Source of the DNA: Neoaquamicrobium sediminum | GTDB taxonomy: Bacteria > Pseudomonadota > Alphaproteobacteria > Rhizobiales > Rhizobiaceae | Reading direction: 5' to 3' | NCBI RefSeq assembly: GCF_013240295.1 | Contig: NZ_JABETK010000001.1 | Location: 62,001 to 126,000, forward strand | Length of the DNA: 64,000 nt | Part shown: in pieces, positions 17,189 through 28,311 of the stretch | Numbering within the stretch: position 1 is the first letter of the stretch | Layout of the letters: every line of letters begins with the position of its first letter | Notes under the pieces: generated by a model | What the model was told of the DNA's origin: nothing | What the model saw: only the letters and a program-made list of their open reading frames with translations | The model's database searches: none | Translations under genes and position numbers: made by a program

Positions 17189-18989
17189 TCCAATTTGTCA
17201 CCGGTGTGTTCAAGGGCCAGGGACATGAGTGCGGCACGCAACTGCGCCGGCCGCGCCGGCTTGGCAAGCAGACGGACAGGCTCCAGACCGTCCAGTCGAT
17301 GCTGGTCGAAACCGGCGACACCGGTGACGACAAGCGCCGGCACGGCAAAACCCTCCTGAGCGCGTACTGCGGCGATGCACTCAGCTCCCGTGTGCATATC
17401 TCCTAGATCGTAGTCGGTCACCAGCATGTCTGCGCGCGTCGCGGCCTGTGGCACGCCAGCGCTGGACGAAACGACGCAACCCCAGCTTTCGAGCAATTCA
17501 ACCATCGCCTGCCGTATATCGGCATCGTCGTCGGTTACGTGCACGTGCAAGCCTGTAAGCCTGTGAGCGATCGCGGGCCTGGCTGTGGTTCCACGTTTGC
17601 GCGCCTCTGTCGGGCGCAAACCTGAAATCCGAACCATAGTTCCCTTGCCGGGTTCCGACTCCAGCCGATGACGCAAACCCAGCAAGGCGGCAAACCGCGC
17701 CACCAAGGGCAATCCGAGGCCAAGCCCTTGGGCCGCCCCGCCAGACTTCCCTGCAACGCGGTAGAATTCCTGGAAGACAAGCTGCTGTTCCGACTGGGGA
17801 ATGCCCGGTCCCTGGTCGGCAACGACGATCGCGAGCTCCTCTCCGCATCGCCTGACCCCAAGCAGAACAGCGTGGCCCGGCGCGTACTTGGCAGCGTTGG
17901 TGAGCAGGTTCTGAATGACGTTCGCCAGAATTCGAGGGTCGGTTTCGACCCAATGCTTCGTCGGCACGAGCCGGAGGCTGCCGCCCTGCTTCTCGATCAA
18001 CGGAGCATTCTGAATCGCAAGCTGGTTGAGCAGCCCGCCCAGATTGAAGACCTCGGACGCGGCACCACGCGGCCGAGATCGACCGCCGAAACGTCCAGCA
18101 GCGACTGGAAAAGTCCCGACAGGGAATCCACCGAGGCGTCGATCCGGTCGACGAGTTCGCGGGCCTCGTCGTTGAGTGACGACTGGCGCAGAATGGTCGT
18201 CAACATGCCGATGGCATGCACCGGCTGGCGTAGATCGTGGCTCGCATTGGCGAGAAAGCGCGTCTTGGCCTGGTTGGCCTCCTCCGCGCGCTGATGCTCG
18301 CGCGACAGTTCGGCAAGCTGAGCATCGAGGTTTCGCGCAAGCCCACGGTTCGACAGGAGAAAGCGGTTCATCCGTACGGCCAGAATGCTGAGCGCTCCGC
18401 CATACAGGACGATCATGCCAGCATTGATGGCGCCGGCGGCACCAGGATCGAGCAGGATGTGAGCGACCGCCAGTCCCAACAGGCCGATCCAGATGCTGAT
18501 GAAACAGGACCGCAGCACCGAATGCTGCGAGGAGACGGCGCCCAGTGCCGTTCCGCCGAGCGCAAAACTGTAGAGAAGCAGGTTCTCGAACGAAGAGCGG
18601 GCAGCAAGTACGGCCCCAAGGAACCAGAACAGCGCCACTAGCGTGGTCAGGAACGTATGAGCCCAGCCTGCGCGGATCAGCCAGCGATCATCTGCACTTT
18701 TCCGGCGGATGGCATATTGGCACATCCCGCAAATGACGAGCGAAAGGACCACCATCCCGGCGAGCCATAGCTGCGCAAGCGTGCCGGTGTCACCCTGAGC
18801 CAGAAATGCCAGGGTCACCACCGCTATATGGATAAACCACGCCCTGCTGCCGATCTCGCACAGATAGACGACCTGCCAAGGCTCTACACGCCAGCGCTCC
18901 GCCTGCAACAGCATCCCCTTCGATCTGCCCGGCGACAATAAAAGGCCTGGGGCGGAAGAAAGCAAATCGGAGGCTGTTTTCGGGCGCAA
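17107..18989 (-). pseudogene. Hybrid sensor histidine kinase, frameshifted
   Basis: About 627 residues when joined. Domains in order: an N-terminal membrane region with about six to seven helices (residues 45-215), a coiled coil (LARNLDAQLAELSREHQRA), HisKA with NASHDLRQPVHAIGM, HATPase with NLLTNAAKYAPGH, VADQGPGIP and GLGLGLPLVARF, and a receiver with DDDADIR and VTDYDLG. The frame breaks near 18055: restoring one base (a C on the coding strand) gives VPRPEVFNLGGLLNQLAIQ and joins the parts. The start is TTG 18989; ATG 18914 is the alternative. The 3' end overlaps the converging regulator gene by 82 bases. Confidence 0.82.
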
Positions 18990-19010
18990 CCATCGCCAAA
19001 TGGTCGATGC

Positions 19011-19742
19011 CTAGAGGTCGTTTGCCTGCGGCAGTATCACGAGGTCCCGCACCGTTACGTTGCGCGGGCGCGTCAGCATGAACAGGACTGCCTCGGCGAC
19101 CTCGACCGGTTCCATCAGGCCACCGGCCGCCAACTCGGATTCGAGCTTGTCCTTCGGCCAGTCGCTGATAAGCGCGGTTACGACGGGCCCCGGCAGCACT
19201 GCGCCGACGCGGATCGAGTGCTTTGCAACCTGCCGACGCACGGTGTGCACGAATGCCTGCACGGCATGTTTGGAGGCTGTGTAAATCGGCTCCCACACGA
19301 CAGGAACGACGCCGGCGATCGAGCTGGTGACGACGATGTCGCCGGTCTGCCGCTCGATCATGTGCGGCAGGACAGCGTGGACGCTTCGGAACACAGCGTT
19401 GACGTTCAGGGTCAGCATACGGTCCCACGCATCCGGATCACCATCGACCAGTTCGCCGCCGATATAGGCGCCCGCATTGGCGTGGAAGATGTCGAGCTGG
19501 CCTGCCTTATCGAGTATCGCAGGCATCATCGAAGCAATGCTTTCTCGCGAAACCAGATCGACCACGAGCGGCATGGCCTCAGGTCCGAGCTCGGCGCAGA
19601 TCGACTGCAGCGCCTCCTCGTTGCGGTCGACCAGCACCACGCGCGCGCCCGCCTCCAGCATGATCTTCGCGCATTCCAGCCCGATGCCGGAGGCGGCACC
19701 GGTAATCGCCGCCACCTTGCCAGTCAGTTCCAGACGCCTCAT
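19011..19742 (-). CDS. Short-chain dehydrogenase/reductase
   Basis: 243-residue classical SDR. The NAD(P) site is GAASGIG near residue 14, with VDRN after the second strand (Asp at that position suggests NAD(H) preference), NAGAY, and the active site TSSIAG...YTASK (Ser, Tyr and Lys all present). It is the last gene of a sugar/polyol operon on the minus strand, 33 bases after the ATPase gene, and probably oxidises a sugar alcohol or a keto-sugar. The exact substrate cannot be read from the sequence. Confidence 0.88.
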   Translation of the reverse strand: MRRLELTGKVAAITGAASGIGLECAKIMLEAGARVVLVDRNEEALQSICAELGPEAMPLVVDLVSRESIASMMPAILDKAGQLDIFHANAGAYIGGELVDGDPDAWDRMLTLNVNAVFRSVHAVLPHMIERQTGDIVVTSSIAGVVPVVWEPIYTASKHAVQAFVHTVRRQVAKHSIRVGAVLPGPVVTALISDWPKDKLESELAAGGLMEPVEVAEAVLFMLTRPRNVTVRDLVILPQANDL

Positions 19743-19775
19743 CTACCCTCTCCTCGTATCATTTAGCCGCCACTG

Positions 19776-20840
19776 TCAGGCTGCGAACAGGTGCGCCGCG
19801 CCGGGATCGAAACGGAACTCGACCGGGCTGCCCGGTTCGAACATCTCGTCCTGCGGGATCGCTGCAAGTGCCCGCTCGCTCGACGCGGTTTCGAAGCTGA
19901 CGACGGTCTCTGCACCAAGCCGCTCGACCAGGGAAACGCTGCCACGCACTGCGCCTGCCGCGCCATCCAGCCCCTCGCGCTTCAGATATTGGGGCCGCAC
20001 GCCCAGAAGCGCCCGGTCTCCAGCGGCAAAGCCGCGCGCATCGATCGTGACCGGCGCTATCGAGGGCGATTCGACGGTGACCGACCCGCCAGCCACACCG
20101 GTGACCCGCACGTCCAGGAAATTCATCCGGGGCGAGCCGATGAAGCCGGCAACGAACTTGTTCGCGGGTTTCTTGTAGAGCTCGATCGGCGCGCCGATCT
20201 GCTGGACGACACCGCCCTCCAGCACCACGATCTTGTCGGCGAGCGTCATCGCCTCGACCTGGTCGTGGGTGACGTAGATCATCGTGGCGCCGAGTTCCTT
20301 GTGGAGCCGGGCGATTTCCATGCGCATGTCCATGCGTAGCGCCGCATCCAGGTTGGACAGCGGCTCGTCGAACAGAAAGACCGAGGGCTTGCGCACGATG
20401 GCGCGACCGATGGCCACGCGCTGCCGCTGGCCGCCCGAAAGCTGGCTCGGCCTGCGCGCCAGCAGCGGCTCCAGCTTGAGGATGCGTGCTGCCTCGCGTA
20501 CCCGCGCATCGATCTCGGACTTCGGCGTCTTGTTGAGCGTGAGCCCGAAACTCATGTTCTGATAGACGGTCAGATGCGGATAGAGCGCGTAGGATTGGAA
20601 CACCATCGCGATGCCGCGCTCGCGCGGCTCCGTGTCGTTGCAGCGCTTTCCACCGATCGACAGCGTGCCGCCGGTTATGTCCTCGAGGCCGGCGATCATC
20701 CGCAGCAGGGTCGACTTGCCGCATCCCGACGGTCCGACGAAGACGACGAACTCGCCGTCCTTGATCTCGAGGTCGACGCCCTTGATCACGTCGACCGAAC
20801 CGAAGCGCTTTTCCAGCTTTTCAAGCTGCAAGCCGGCCAT
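19776..20840 (-). CDS. UgpC/MalK-type ABC transporter ATP-binding protein
   Basis: 354-residue ATPase of the carbohydrate uptake class 1 family. Walker [10 protein letters not shown] (about residue 38), Q loop in [10 protein letters not shown], signature [14 protein letters not shown], Walker [13 protein letters not shown] and switch YVTHDQ are all intact. After the nucleotide domain comes the C-terminal TOBE/OB region (LGVRPQYL) that is typical of sugar importers. The start is ATG 20840 with GGGGAG eight bases upstream, avoiding overlap with the kinase gene; ATG 20855 is possible. It should power the permeases encoded at 25375-27073. Confidence 0.92.
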   Translation of the reverse strand: MAGLQLEKLEKRFGSVDVIKGVDLEIKDGEFVVFVGPSGCGKSTLLRMIAGLEDITGGTLSIGGKRCNDTEPRERGIAMVFQSYALYPHLTVYQNMSFGLTLNKTPKSEIDARVREAARILKLEPLLARRPSQLSGGQRQRVAIGRAIVRKPSVFLFDEPLSNLDAALRMDMRMEIARLHKELGATMIYVTHDQVEAMTLADKIVVLEGGVVQQIGAPIELYKKPANKFVAGFIGSPRMNFLDVRVTGVAGGSVTVESPSIAPVTIDARGFAAGDRALLGVRPQYLKREGLDGAAGAVRGSVSLVERLGAETVVSFETASSERALAAIPQDEMFEPGSPVEFRFDPGAAHLFAA

Positions 20841-20841
20841 C

Positions 20842-22470
20842 TCATTTCTCCCCATCTATAATGTCGCGCGTCGTCCTCGCCGCGGACTGGAGCGCCTCGA
20901 AGGCTGCAAAGCGGCGACTGTGAAAGCCGGCGAGATCCGGCTCCGGTGCGAATGTGTCACCGGATGACGACATTGCTCGCATGGCGGCTTGCAAGTCCGA
21001 GAACGCGCCGGCTGCCGTTGCGCCGAGCATCGCCGATCCGAGAAGCACCGGCTCCGGCTGCCGCGAGGTCGTGACCGGCAGGCCGGCACAATCGGCGAGC
21101 AGTTGCCGGACCAGCGGATGCAGCCCGGCACCGCCGCTCAGCGCCACCGTCTCGACTGTTATGCCGTTCGCGCGGCTGGCCTCGATGATCTGGCGCAGTC
21201 CGTAGCCGACGCCCAGAACGCCGGCGACATAGAGTGCGACGAGGCTGTCGAGGTCGCGCTCCATGCCAAGCCCCGCAATCACCGCGCGCGCATCGGGATC
21301 GGCATGCGGCGAGCGGTTGCCGAGGAAATCGGGGACGACCAGAAGATTTCCCGCAAGTTTTGCCGCGCTTGCGTTCGAGCCGGCCCGATCCATGGCAATA
21401 TCCGCAAGCAGGGTCGGCAGCGACATCTGCCGCGTCTTCGCCGTTTCGCGAGCCTCTGTCGCGGCCGGATGAAGGGCGAGAATCTGGTCGATCGCGGCAC
21501 CGGCGCTCGACTGTCCGCCCTCGCTAAGCCAGAGGCCCGGCACCATGGCCGAGTAATACGGCCCCCAGACACCGGGAACGAAAACCGGCTCGACACTGCT
21601 TGCCATCGTGCATGCGGACGTGCCGAACACATAGGCCATGCGCGTCGTCGCCGACCCGTCGCCGCCGCTGGCGCCGACAGAACCGACCCCGCCTGCATGG
21701 GCGTCGATCAACCCGGCGGCGACAGGCGTTCCGGGCATCAGCCCGAGATCGCGAGCAGCAGCGGTTGTCAGCCCGTCGGCGAGGCGTTGGCCTGCAGGCA
21801 CGATCGTCGTACCGATGCGGGCAAACTCGTCATCGGCAAGATCGTCCAGACCGATCGCGCGGAAATAACTTTCGTCCCAGCGCTGTTCGTGGGCGAGATA
21901 GGTCCATTTGCAGGTAACGGTGCAGACCGACCTGTCGAGGCTGCCGGTGGCGCGCCAGGTCAGATAGTCGGCGAGGTCGAAAAACTGCCATGCGGCACGA
22001 TAGGTCTCTGGCAGGTTCTCCTTCAGCCAGAGAAGCTTGGGCGTTTCCATCTCCGGCGAGATGGTGCCGCCGACATAGTTGAGAACCGGATGGCCGCCGG
22101 CATTGATCCGCCGCGCCTGATCCGTCGCACGGTGGTCCATCCAGACGATGATGTTGCGGTTCGCGTCGCCATGCCGACCGACAGGTAGCGGCGCGCCATC
22201 TTTGCCAAGCGCCACCAGCGAACAGGTTGCATCGAAGCCGATGCCGGCAATATCTCCCGGCGCAAGGCGGGCAGACGACATTGCCTGGCGAACGCTCGTA
22301 CAGACAGCCTGCCAGATGTTCTCACTGGATTGCTCGGCGATGTCGCCAGCTTCCAGATAGAGCGCGATATCGCACTTGGCCGAAGCGAGCATCGCTCCCG
22401 CCGCGTCGAAGATACCGGCGCGGGCGCTGCCGGTGCCGACATCTATGCCGATGAAATGAGCCTGGCTCAT
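20842..22470 (-). CDS. FGGY-family carbohydrate kinase (ribulokinase-like)
   Basis: 542-residue sugar kinase of the ASKHA fold. N-terminal ATP site [17 protein letters not shown], hinge motifs [13 protein letters not shown] and WMDHRA, and C-terminal [18 protein letters not shown]. The family pattern ([30 protein letters not shown]) matches the FGGY/YDR109C group, whose known member phosphorylates D-ribulose; L-ribulose or other ketoses are possible. It lies in an ABC transporter operon with an SDR and an FAD oxidoreductase, which fits oxidation of a polyol to a ketose and then phosphorylation. Confidence 0.9.
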   Translation of the reverse strand: MSQAHFIGIDVGTGSARAGIFDAAGAMLASAKCDIALYLEAGDIAEQSSENIWQAVCTSVRQAMSSARLAPGDIAGIGFDATCSLVALGKDGAPLPVGRHGDANRNIIVWMDHRATDQARRINAGGHPVLNYVGGTISPEMETPKLLWLKENLPETYRAAWQFFDLADYLTWRATGSLDRSVCTVTCKWTYLAHEQRWDESYFRAIGLDDLADDEFARIGTTIVPAGQRLADGLTTAAARDLGLMPGTPVAAGLIDAHAGGVGSVGASGGDGSATTRMAYVFGTSACTMASSVEPVFVPGVWGPYYSAMVPGLWLSEGGQSSAGAAIDQILALHPAATEARETAKTRQMSLPTLLADIAMDRAGSNASAAKLAGNLLVVPDFLGNRSPHADPDARAVIAGLGMERDLDSLVALYVAGVLGVGYGLRQIIEASRANGITVETVALSGGAGLHPLVRQLLADCAGLPVTTSRQPEPVLLGSAMLGATAAGAFSDLQAAMRAMSSSGDTFAPEPDLAGFHSRRFAAFEALQSAARTTRDIIDGEK

Positions 22471-22530
22471 GCAAAAGCCTCGTTGCCGGAGGGAGCGAGG
22501 CTCCTCTTCTCGATTTGCGGATTGCTTCGG

Positions 22531-23974
22531 TCACGCGGCCGGCGCGTGCTCGGCAGCCGGTGCCCTCGTGCCGTCCGGGTTGCGAAGGTAGACGCCGCGC
22601 TCGAGCTGCTGACGGCGCAGCTCCTGAACGTCGATCTCCGCCGGCGTGCGGTTGCCACGCACTGAAATCTTGGCCGCGCGGCCGGCCGCCTCACCCATCG
22701 CCATGCAGGTCGCCATGACCCGTATGGCACCCATCGCCTCGTGGGTGGCGGAGATGCTTCTTCCGGCCACCAGAAGGTTCGAGATTTTTTGCGGCACCAG
22801 CGAGCGGTAGGGAATGTCGTAGCAGTCGCCACACCATATCAGCGTGCAACCGTCGTCGGCCGGTCGGTGAATGTCGATCGGATAGCTGGCGACCGCGATC
22901 GCGTCGTCGAAATGGCTGCAGGCCAGCACGTCTTCCTGCGTCATCACATACTGGCCGACGATGCGTCGTGTCTCGCGGATGCCGAGGAAAGGGGCTGTCT
23001 TGGTGAAGTAGGCCTGCTCGAAACCGGGCACGTAGTTGACGAGATAGGTGATGATGTCGTCGATCTGCGCCCTGCCCTCGATCTCGCCGCGGGTGAGGCT
23101 TCGGGCATCCGTACCGTCGGTGTCCTTCACGCGCGTCATGTTGATCCAGACCTCGCCCTTCTTGAGGCCGGTGATGATGATGGTGCGCTCGTTGGGTATC
23201 TGCAGGCCGCGTTCCTGCTTGGCCTTGGCCATCAGTTCGCGCATGCCGACGACGATGAACTGATGGTTCTGGCCGAAATACTCGGCTGGGATGAAATCGG
23301 TCAGATAGGTGCGCGCCTGCGGCGGCGCATTGGCAATGCTGAGGCGCAGCTTGTCGGTGTCGACGCCGCCAAGGCAGAACATCAGCGTCGGCGGCTGCAT
23401 GCCGCCATCGGCGTTGCCCTTCTCCGTCGGCACGCCGGCGCGATAGGCGACATCCGCATCCCCGGTGCAATCGATCACGACCTTTGCAAGCGTTGCTGTG
23501 CGGCCCGCTCTTGCTCTCGGTGATGACGCCGCGGATCGTGTCGCCGTCCATGACCACGCCTGCGAAGAAGGTGTAGAACAACACGACGACGCCGGCCTCA
23601 GTGAGCATTTCGAGGGCAACCGTCTTCACGGCTTCCGGTTCGACCAGCGTTATGCCCATATGCAGCGGACAGGGCCTGTGTTCACTCGCCCCATCACGCT
23701 CCTTGCGCAGCCGCTCGATGAATTTCTGCGGCAGGCCGTCGATAATCTGGTTGCCCTTCTGGCCAAGGAAACCGAGCACGGGCAAGCCGATTGTCATGTT
23801 GCCGCCGACGAAGCTGCGGCTTTCGATCAATCCGACCCGCAGCCCATCCTCGGAAGCCGCCAGAGCGGCGGTGAGGCCGGAGGGGCCACCGCCGACGACA
23901 AGCACATCGTATTCGGCTGATACGGGGATCGAACGGGCGGGCTCTTCTATCGAGCGGACGGGGGAAGCAGGCAT
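22531..23974 (-). pseudogene. FAD-dependent oxidoreductase (PF12831-type), frameshifted
   Basis: About 480 residues when joined. N-terminal dinucleotide site DVLVVGGGPSGLTAALAA, then GLIESRSFVGGNMT; the second half has DCTGDADVAYRAGVP, a late motif RIVGQYVMTQEDVL and the FAD closing motif LVAGRSISATHEAMGAIRV. These fit the FAD_oxidored family, often found in sugar operons with unknown substrates. The frame breaks near 23501-23506 (coding strand GGGCCGC): removing one base joins ITESKSG to RTATLAKVVIDCTGD. Likely a sequence error. It lies between the kinase and the binding-protein gene in the same operon. Confidence 0.85.
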
Positions 23975-24052
23975 GGGTGATCCTCAGGAGTGATCAGGGG
24001 TGAAAGGGTTGGTGGCCGCCGGGCCGAAGCCCGGCAGCATCTATCGTTCCGG

Positions 24053-25348
24053 TCAGGCCGGCATGAGTGGCGTCACGCGCTCGACGATCGCGTCCACCGC
24101 CTCGGCGACCGGCTTGCGGCCGAGAACGGCAAGCTGCACCTCCTCAAGCATGATGCCCTGCGCCCGAGCCGCTTCCGGGAATGGCGGGAACGCTCCGCGC
24201 GCATTGGCCAGCACCGCGGCCTCGACCTCGGCGAGCGGGTTCTTGGCGACAAGATCCGGTTCCGCATAGGTCGAGACCCGAACCGGACCGTTGCCGTTGA
24301 GCGCCATGCCGAGCGTCGCGCGCTTGCTGGACACTTCCTTGATGAAGTTCCAGGCAAGGTCCTTGTCGGCAGCGTTCTTGGGAATGACCATGGCCCACGC
24401 CTCGACGATGGACGACATCGGCATCTTGCCCTTCAGCTCGGCGGAAATCGGGAACTCGACGGCCTTGATCTTGCCGGGATACTTGCTCTGCTCGGGATTG
24501 TTGAGCTGCGCATTGCGGGCGAATGGCAACACGGTGAAGGCTGCGCGGCCCTGCTGGAGCCAGGTCACCTGATCGTCGTTGCGGGTGGTGGCGTAGCTGC
24601 GCGGCAAGGCTCCGGCCTCGAACATTTCCCGGAGAACCGTGAGGCCCTTCACCATGGCGTCCTTGTCCGGCATGAGCTGGAAGTCGCCGGTGATGAAGTC
24701 GCCGCCGAAAGCGCGGGCGAACATCACCGGGAAGACCGCGAGGTCGCTCGCAAGCACCATACCGACCACCGGCGTGCCCGCCGACGATGTAAAGGTGAGC
24801 TTGCGAGCCTGCTCGACCAGTTCCTCCAGCGTCGTGGGCGGCGCGTCGATGCCGGCTTCCTGCAAAAGCTCTTCATTGTAGAACAGGCCCTGCGTGGCAT
24901 GGCGGACGGGAATGCCGATCAGCTTGCCGTCGACCGTCATGCCGTCGACGAGACCGGGAGCAATGTCCTGGAAGTCTTCGATGGGATCGCTGGCGAGATA
25001 GTCGTCCAGCGGCTCAAACAGTGCCGCGATCTCGGACGTGGGCCGGTTGTCGATCATGTAGCCGACGCTGTAGTCGGTCGAGCCGAGGCTTGCCTCACGG
25101 AAGAGGCGATCCTGAAGCGGGTTGGAATCGAAGGTCGTCCAGAAAACGTCGGCATCGTTCGATGCCTTCCAGTCGGCGAGCAGGTCGCCACCGTCGGCGC
25201 CGAGCACCGTCTGGTGAACCTTGTGGCTGAGTACGTTCAGTGTCTTGGACGCGGCCCACGAAGGCTGCGTGGCAAGTGCTGCGATGCCGCCCAGGGCGGT
25301 ACCCAGAAATCCCCTGCGGGACAGGGCGATGATGTTGCGATCGTTCAT
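24053..25348 (-). CDS. ABC transporter substrate-binding protein (Tat signal)
   Basis: 431-residue periplasmic binding protein of the carbohydrate (family 1) type. The N-terminus has a twin-arginine signal, SRRGFLGTALGGIAAL, ending near PSWAAS, so it is likely exported folded. The body shows the family fold marks TTFDSNPLQDRLFREA and GLFYNEELLQEAGIDAPPTTLEEL. The start ATG 25348 follows GGGAGG; the frame runs further upstream but only into the permease gene shadow. It lies between the permease genes and the FAD oxidoreductase gene; in most such operons the binding protein comes first. Confidence 0.9.
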   Translation of the reverse strand: MNDRNIIALSRRGFLGTALGGIAALATQPSWAASKTLNVLSHKVHQTVLGADGGDLLADWKASNDADVFWTTFDSNPLQDRLFREASLGSTDYSVGYMIDNRPTSEIAALFEPLDDYLASDPIEDFQDIAPGLVDGMTVDGKLIGIPVRHATQGLFYNEELLQEAGIDAPPTTLEELVEQARKLTFTSSAGTPVVGMVLASDLAVFPVMFARAFGGDFITGDFQLMPDKDAMVKGLTVLREMFEAGALPRSYATTRNDDQVTWLQQGRAAFTVLPFARNAQLNNPEQSKYPGKIKAVEFPISAELKGKMPMSSIVEAWAMVIPKNAADKDLAWNFIKEVSSKRATLGMALNGNGPVRVSTYAEPDLVAKNPLAEVEAAVLANARGAFPPFPEAARAQGIMLEEVQLAVLGRKPVAEAVDAIVERVTPLMPA

Positions 25349-25374
25349 TTCAAACCTCCCTTTTTTACGCTGAC

Positions 25375-26208
25375 TTACCCCTTGGTCGCGCCGGCGGTGA
25401 GACCGGCGACGAGATAGCGATTCATGAAGACGACGAAGAGCAGGACCGGTGCCAACTGCACGGTCGAGGCGGCGAACAGGATGCCCCAGTCGACGCCGTC
25501 GATCGAACCGATCATCTCCGAGATAACGAGCGGCGCGGTCTTGGCGCGGGTCGACGTGAAGATGAAGGCGAACAGATATTCGTTCCACGCAAACACGACG
25601 ACGAAGACGGCAACGGCAAGGATGCCGGGCGCGGCCAGCGGCACGATCACCCGGCGCAGCACGGTCAGGCGCCCGGCGCCGTCTATTTCGGCAGCCTCGT
25701 CAAGTTCGCGCGGGATCTGGTCGATGAAGGTCCGCATCAGGACCGTGCCGAGCGAGACGAAGAAGGTGGCGTAAAGCACCATCATTATCGCATGCGTGTC
25801 GTTGAGCCCCAGCACATTGACGATCGGGAACAGCGGCAGCGTGACCACGATGGGCGGGATCAGCCGCACCACGATGAGGAACAGGACGCTGGCGTCCAGC
25901 ATGCGGCTGCTGTTGCGGGAATAGACGTAGCCCGCAAAGGTGCTGCCCGCGATGGCGATCACCGTCGCGCCTGCGGTGATGATCGTGCTGTTGAGGAGGC
26001 CGTCGAAGAAGGCTCCCCACTGCTGCCACAGCGAGACGTAGTGCTCGAACGTTGGTTCGAAGACATAGCGCGGCGGCACGGCGAAGATGTCCTGCCCGGG
26101 CTTGAGCGACGACATCACGATGAATACGATCGGGAACAGCGACCAGAACAACATCGCGACGACGGCGACCGTCTTGCCGATGGCGGCGAGGAGGTTACGC
26201 GTTCGCAT
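25375..26208 (-). CDS. Carbohydrate ABC transporter permease (second subunit)
   Basis: 277-residue MalG/UgpE-type permease with six membrane helices. It begins MRTRNLLAAIGKTVAVVAMLFWSLFPIVFIVMSSLKPG and carries the EAA loop DEAAEIDGAGRLTVLRRVIVPLAAPG, which contacts the ATPase. The start ATG 26208 overlaps the end of the first permease gene by 14 bases, indicating tight coupling. It ends 27 bases before the binding-protein gene. Confidence 0.92.
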   Translation of the reverse strand: MRTRNLLAAIGKTVAVVAMLFWSLFPIVFIVMSSLKPGQDIFAVPPRYVFEPTFEHYVSLWQQWGAFFDGLLNSTIITAGATVIAIAGSTFAGYVYSRNSSRMLDASVLFLIVVRLIPPIVVTLPLFPIVNVLGLNDTHAIMMVLYATFFVSLGTVLMRTFIDQIPRELDEAAEIDGAGRLTVLRRVIVPLAAPGILAVAVFVVVFAWNEYLFAFIFTSTRAKTAPLVISEMIGSIDGVDWGILFAASTVQLAPVLLFVVFMNRYLVAGLTAGATKG

Positions 26209-27073
26209 TTGCGGACACCTGTCTGCGGAGGATGAACACGTAGCCTGCGCCGAGCAGTAGCGAGGCAAGCACCATGATCCACGCCGTGGCGGCGGCGGTA
26301 CCGAATGCGTTGTAGCTGAAAGCCTCCTGGTAGAGATAAACCGCGACCACCTCGGTGGACCGCGCCGGCCCGCCCTGGGTCAGCAGCCACACTTCGGAAA
26401 AGAGGCGGAACGCGAAGATGTAGCGGAACAGCAGCGCCACGACGATCGCCGGGCCAAGCAGCGGCAGCGTGACCCGCTTGAACGCCTGCCATGCTGTAGC
26501 GCCATCGATCCGGGCCGCCTCATAGAGGTCGCTGGGGATCGCCAGCCGCGCTGCATAGAGGATGATGAAGGTGAAAGGCAGATGGAGCCAGATCGTCAGG
26601 AGCGCAATCAGGATCATGGCGTGCGACGGCTCGAAGGACCAGTCGAGGATCGGCAGCCCCATGGACTGCAGCATCAGCGTCACAGGCCCGACATCGGGAT
26701 CGAACAGAAAGCGCCACATGACAACGGCGATCACCTCGCTGACGGCATAGGGCGCCAGCACGGCAACCAGAAGGAAACGGCGGAACGGCAGGCCTCCAGC
26801 GAACAGCAGCGCCATGCCAAGCCCCAGCGCCAGTTCGATGTGGACCGCAACCACCACAAGCACAACGGTGTTCCAGAGCGCGCTGCGGAATGCGGGATCG
26901 GTGATGACGTCGATATAGTTCTGCAGGCCGACGAAGGTCGGCGCCTGCCCGAAGCTCGACTCGTTCAGACTCAGCCAGACGACATAGAGCGACGGCAGCA
27001 CGATCACGCTCAAGATGAGAACATGAACCGGCGCCAGGAGCGGCGCGATGCCGATGATACTTCTTGAACGCAA
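26195..27073 (-). CDS. Carbohydrate ABC transporter permease (first subunit)
   Basis: 292-residue MalF/UgpA-type permease. Six hydrophobic segments are seen, the first being LLAPVHVLILSVIVLPSLYVVWLSL; the EAA loop is YEAARIDGATAWQAFKRVTLPLLGP. It is the first transport gene downstream of the LacI regulator gene (37 bases apart) and overlaps the second permease gene by 14 bases. With the ATPase at 19776 and the binding protein at 24053 it makes a complete importer. Confidence 0.92.
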   Translation of the reverse strand: MRSRSIIGIAPLLAPVHVLILSVIVLPSLYVVWLSLNESSFGQAPTFVGLQNYIDVITDPAFRSALWNTVVLVVVAVHIELALGLGMALLFAGGLPFRRFLLVAVLAPYAVSEVIAVVMWRFLFDPDVGPVTLMLQSMGLPILDWSFEPSHAMILIALLTIWLHLPFTFIILYAARLAIPSDLYEAARIDGATAWQAFKRVTLPLLGPAIVVALLFRYIFAFRLFSEVWLLTQGGPARSTEVVAVYLYQEAFSYNAFGTAAATAWIMVLASLLLGAGYVFILRRQVSANANA

Positions 27074-27109
27074 AAGGTCCTCCCGACCGCAACGCGGACT
27101 CGTACTTTC

Positions 27110-28206
27110 CTAGGCCGGCTCCTGGCCTGCTGAATGATGTTGCCCGGCGCCCCGCTCCTCCGCGGGTTCGCCCGATGAATTACGGCGCGGCTGCCCGATC
27201 ACGGGCCGGACCGAGTCCCGCACCTGCAGCGCTGTCGACAGCGAGACGTGGCGCGGCGCCGCATCTTCCCCGGACATGCGCAGCGTCAGGCGCTCCCACA
27301 GCAGCCTGCCCATCTCCTCGATGGGCTGGCGAATTGCCGTCAGCGCCGTCTTGCGTGCGCTCATCCAGGGATAGTCGTCGAAGCCGATCACCGACACGGC
27401 CTCCGGGATGTCGATACGGTGCCGCGCCAGCGCCGAGAGAGCACTGAGCGTGGTGACATTGGTAAGCCCGATGACCGCGAAGGGTGCGGAATTGCCGGCA
27501 AGAAACGAGGAGAATCTATCGGCGCCGCGCTCGCCGTTTGAGCCGAGCTCCACGACCACGGGCTCAGTGCCAACCGCTGCGATAAGCGTCTCAGCGACGC
27601 CGCGCACACGCTCGCGGATCGGCGATATGCCCAGGTCCGACGCGGCGACGACGACCTTGCGATGGCCGAGTTCCACCAGATGCCTGGCGGCGATCGCGCC
27701 GGCCTCGAAATTGTCGATCGCCACCGTATCCACGAAAGAGCCTTCAGGCCCGACACGGTCGGCGAACACCATCGGCAGCCGAGCGGCTTCGGACTTAAGA
27801 AGATCCGGCACGGTATCCGAACACGGCACCGCGATAAGGCCCGAAGGGCGCCAGCCAAGTAAAGCCCGGATACGTGACTGCTCGAGGTCCGCGTCATCGC
27901 GGGAGCTGGCCACGATGACATCGTAGCCATCCTCCATGGCCAACACCTCGATCCGCGAGACGAGGGAGGTGAAGAACGTGTCATCGAGATCGGGAACCAG
28001 CACGCGCCTATGACGCGAGCCTGACCGGAGCGGAGCTGCGAGGCGGCCCGGTCCATCTGGTAGGACAGATCGCTCGCCGCCTTTTCCACGCGGCGGCGCA
28101 GATCGTCGGTCACCGGCTTGGTGCCGCTGAAGACATTCGACACCGTGGCAATGGAAACCCCTGCCCGGGCGGCGACGTCCTTGATCGTGACTCTCCTGCG
28201 TTCCAT
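27110..28206 (-). pseudogene. LacI-family transcriptional regulator, frameshifted
   Basis: About 365 residues when joined. The N-terminal HTH is TIKDVAARAGVSIATVSNVFSG, with hinge RSGQARVIG; the ligand domain shows VLVPDLDDTFFTSLV, FADRVGPEG, NFEAGAIAARHLVELGHRKV and VIGFDDYPWM. The frame breaks at about 28003-28006; one extra base (G) gives VIGAVLVPDLDD. Two overlapping LacI-type operators lie 15-48 bases upstream of ATG 28206, so the regulator probably controls itself and the adjoining sugar operon, with which it is transcribed. The long C-terminal tail after RDSVRPVIGQP is unusual and Gly/Glu-rich. Confidence 0.85.
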
Positions 28207-28220
28207 AGAGCGCGAGCAAC

Positions 28221-28254
28221 CTGTTAAACGTTTTACTGTTAAACGTTTAACAGG
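28221..28254. promoter_or_regulatory. Tandem LacI-type operators
   Basis: 28237-28254 is a perfect 18-bp palindrome, CTGTTAAACGTTTAACAG, with the central ACGT typical of LacI operators. The preceding 28221-28236 repeats its first 13 bases, so two operator centres lie 16 bp apart. The site is 15 bases upstream of the lacI-type gene start and fits autoregulation of the operon at 19011-28206. Confidence 0.75.
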
Positions 28255-28311
28255 CGATAGTGCGCAGGGCAAGTCCCTACCCGCTGGAAATTTCCGTTTG
28301 GAAGGACGGCG

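Noticed and set aside
20989..22188. Long open frame opposite the FGGY kinase
   Set aside because: Antisense shadow with Arg/His/Gly-rich composition; the kinase motifs on the minus strand are convincing.
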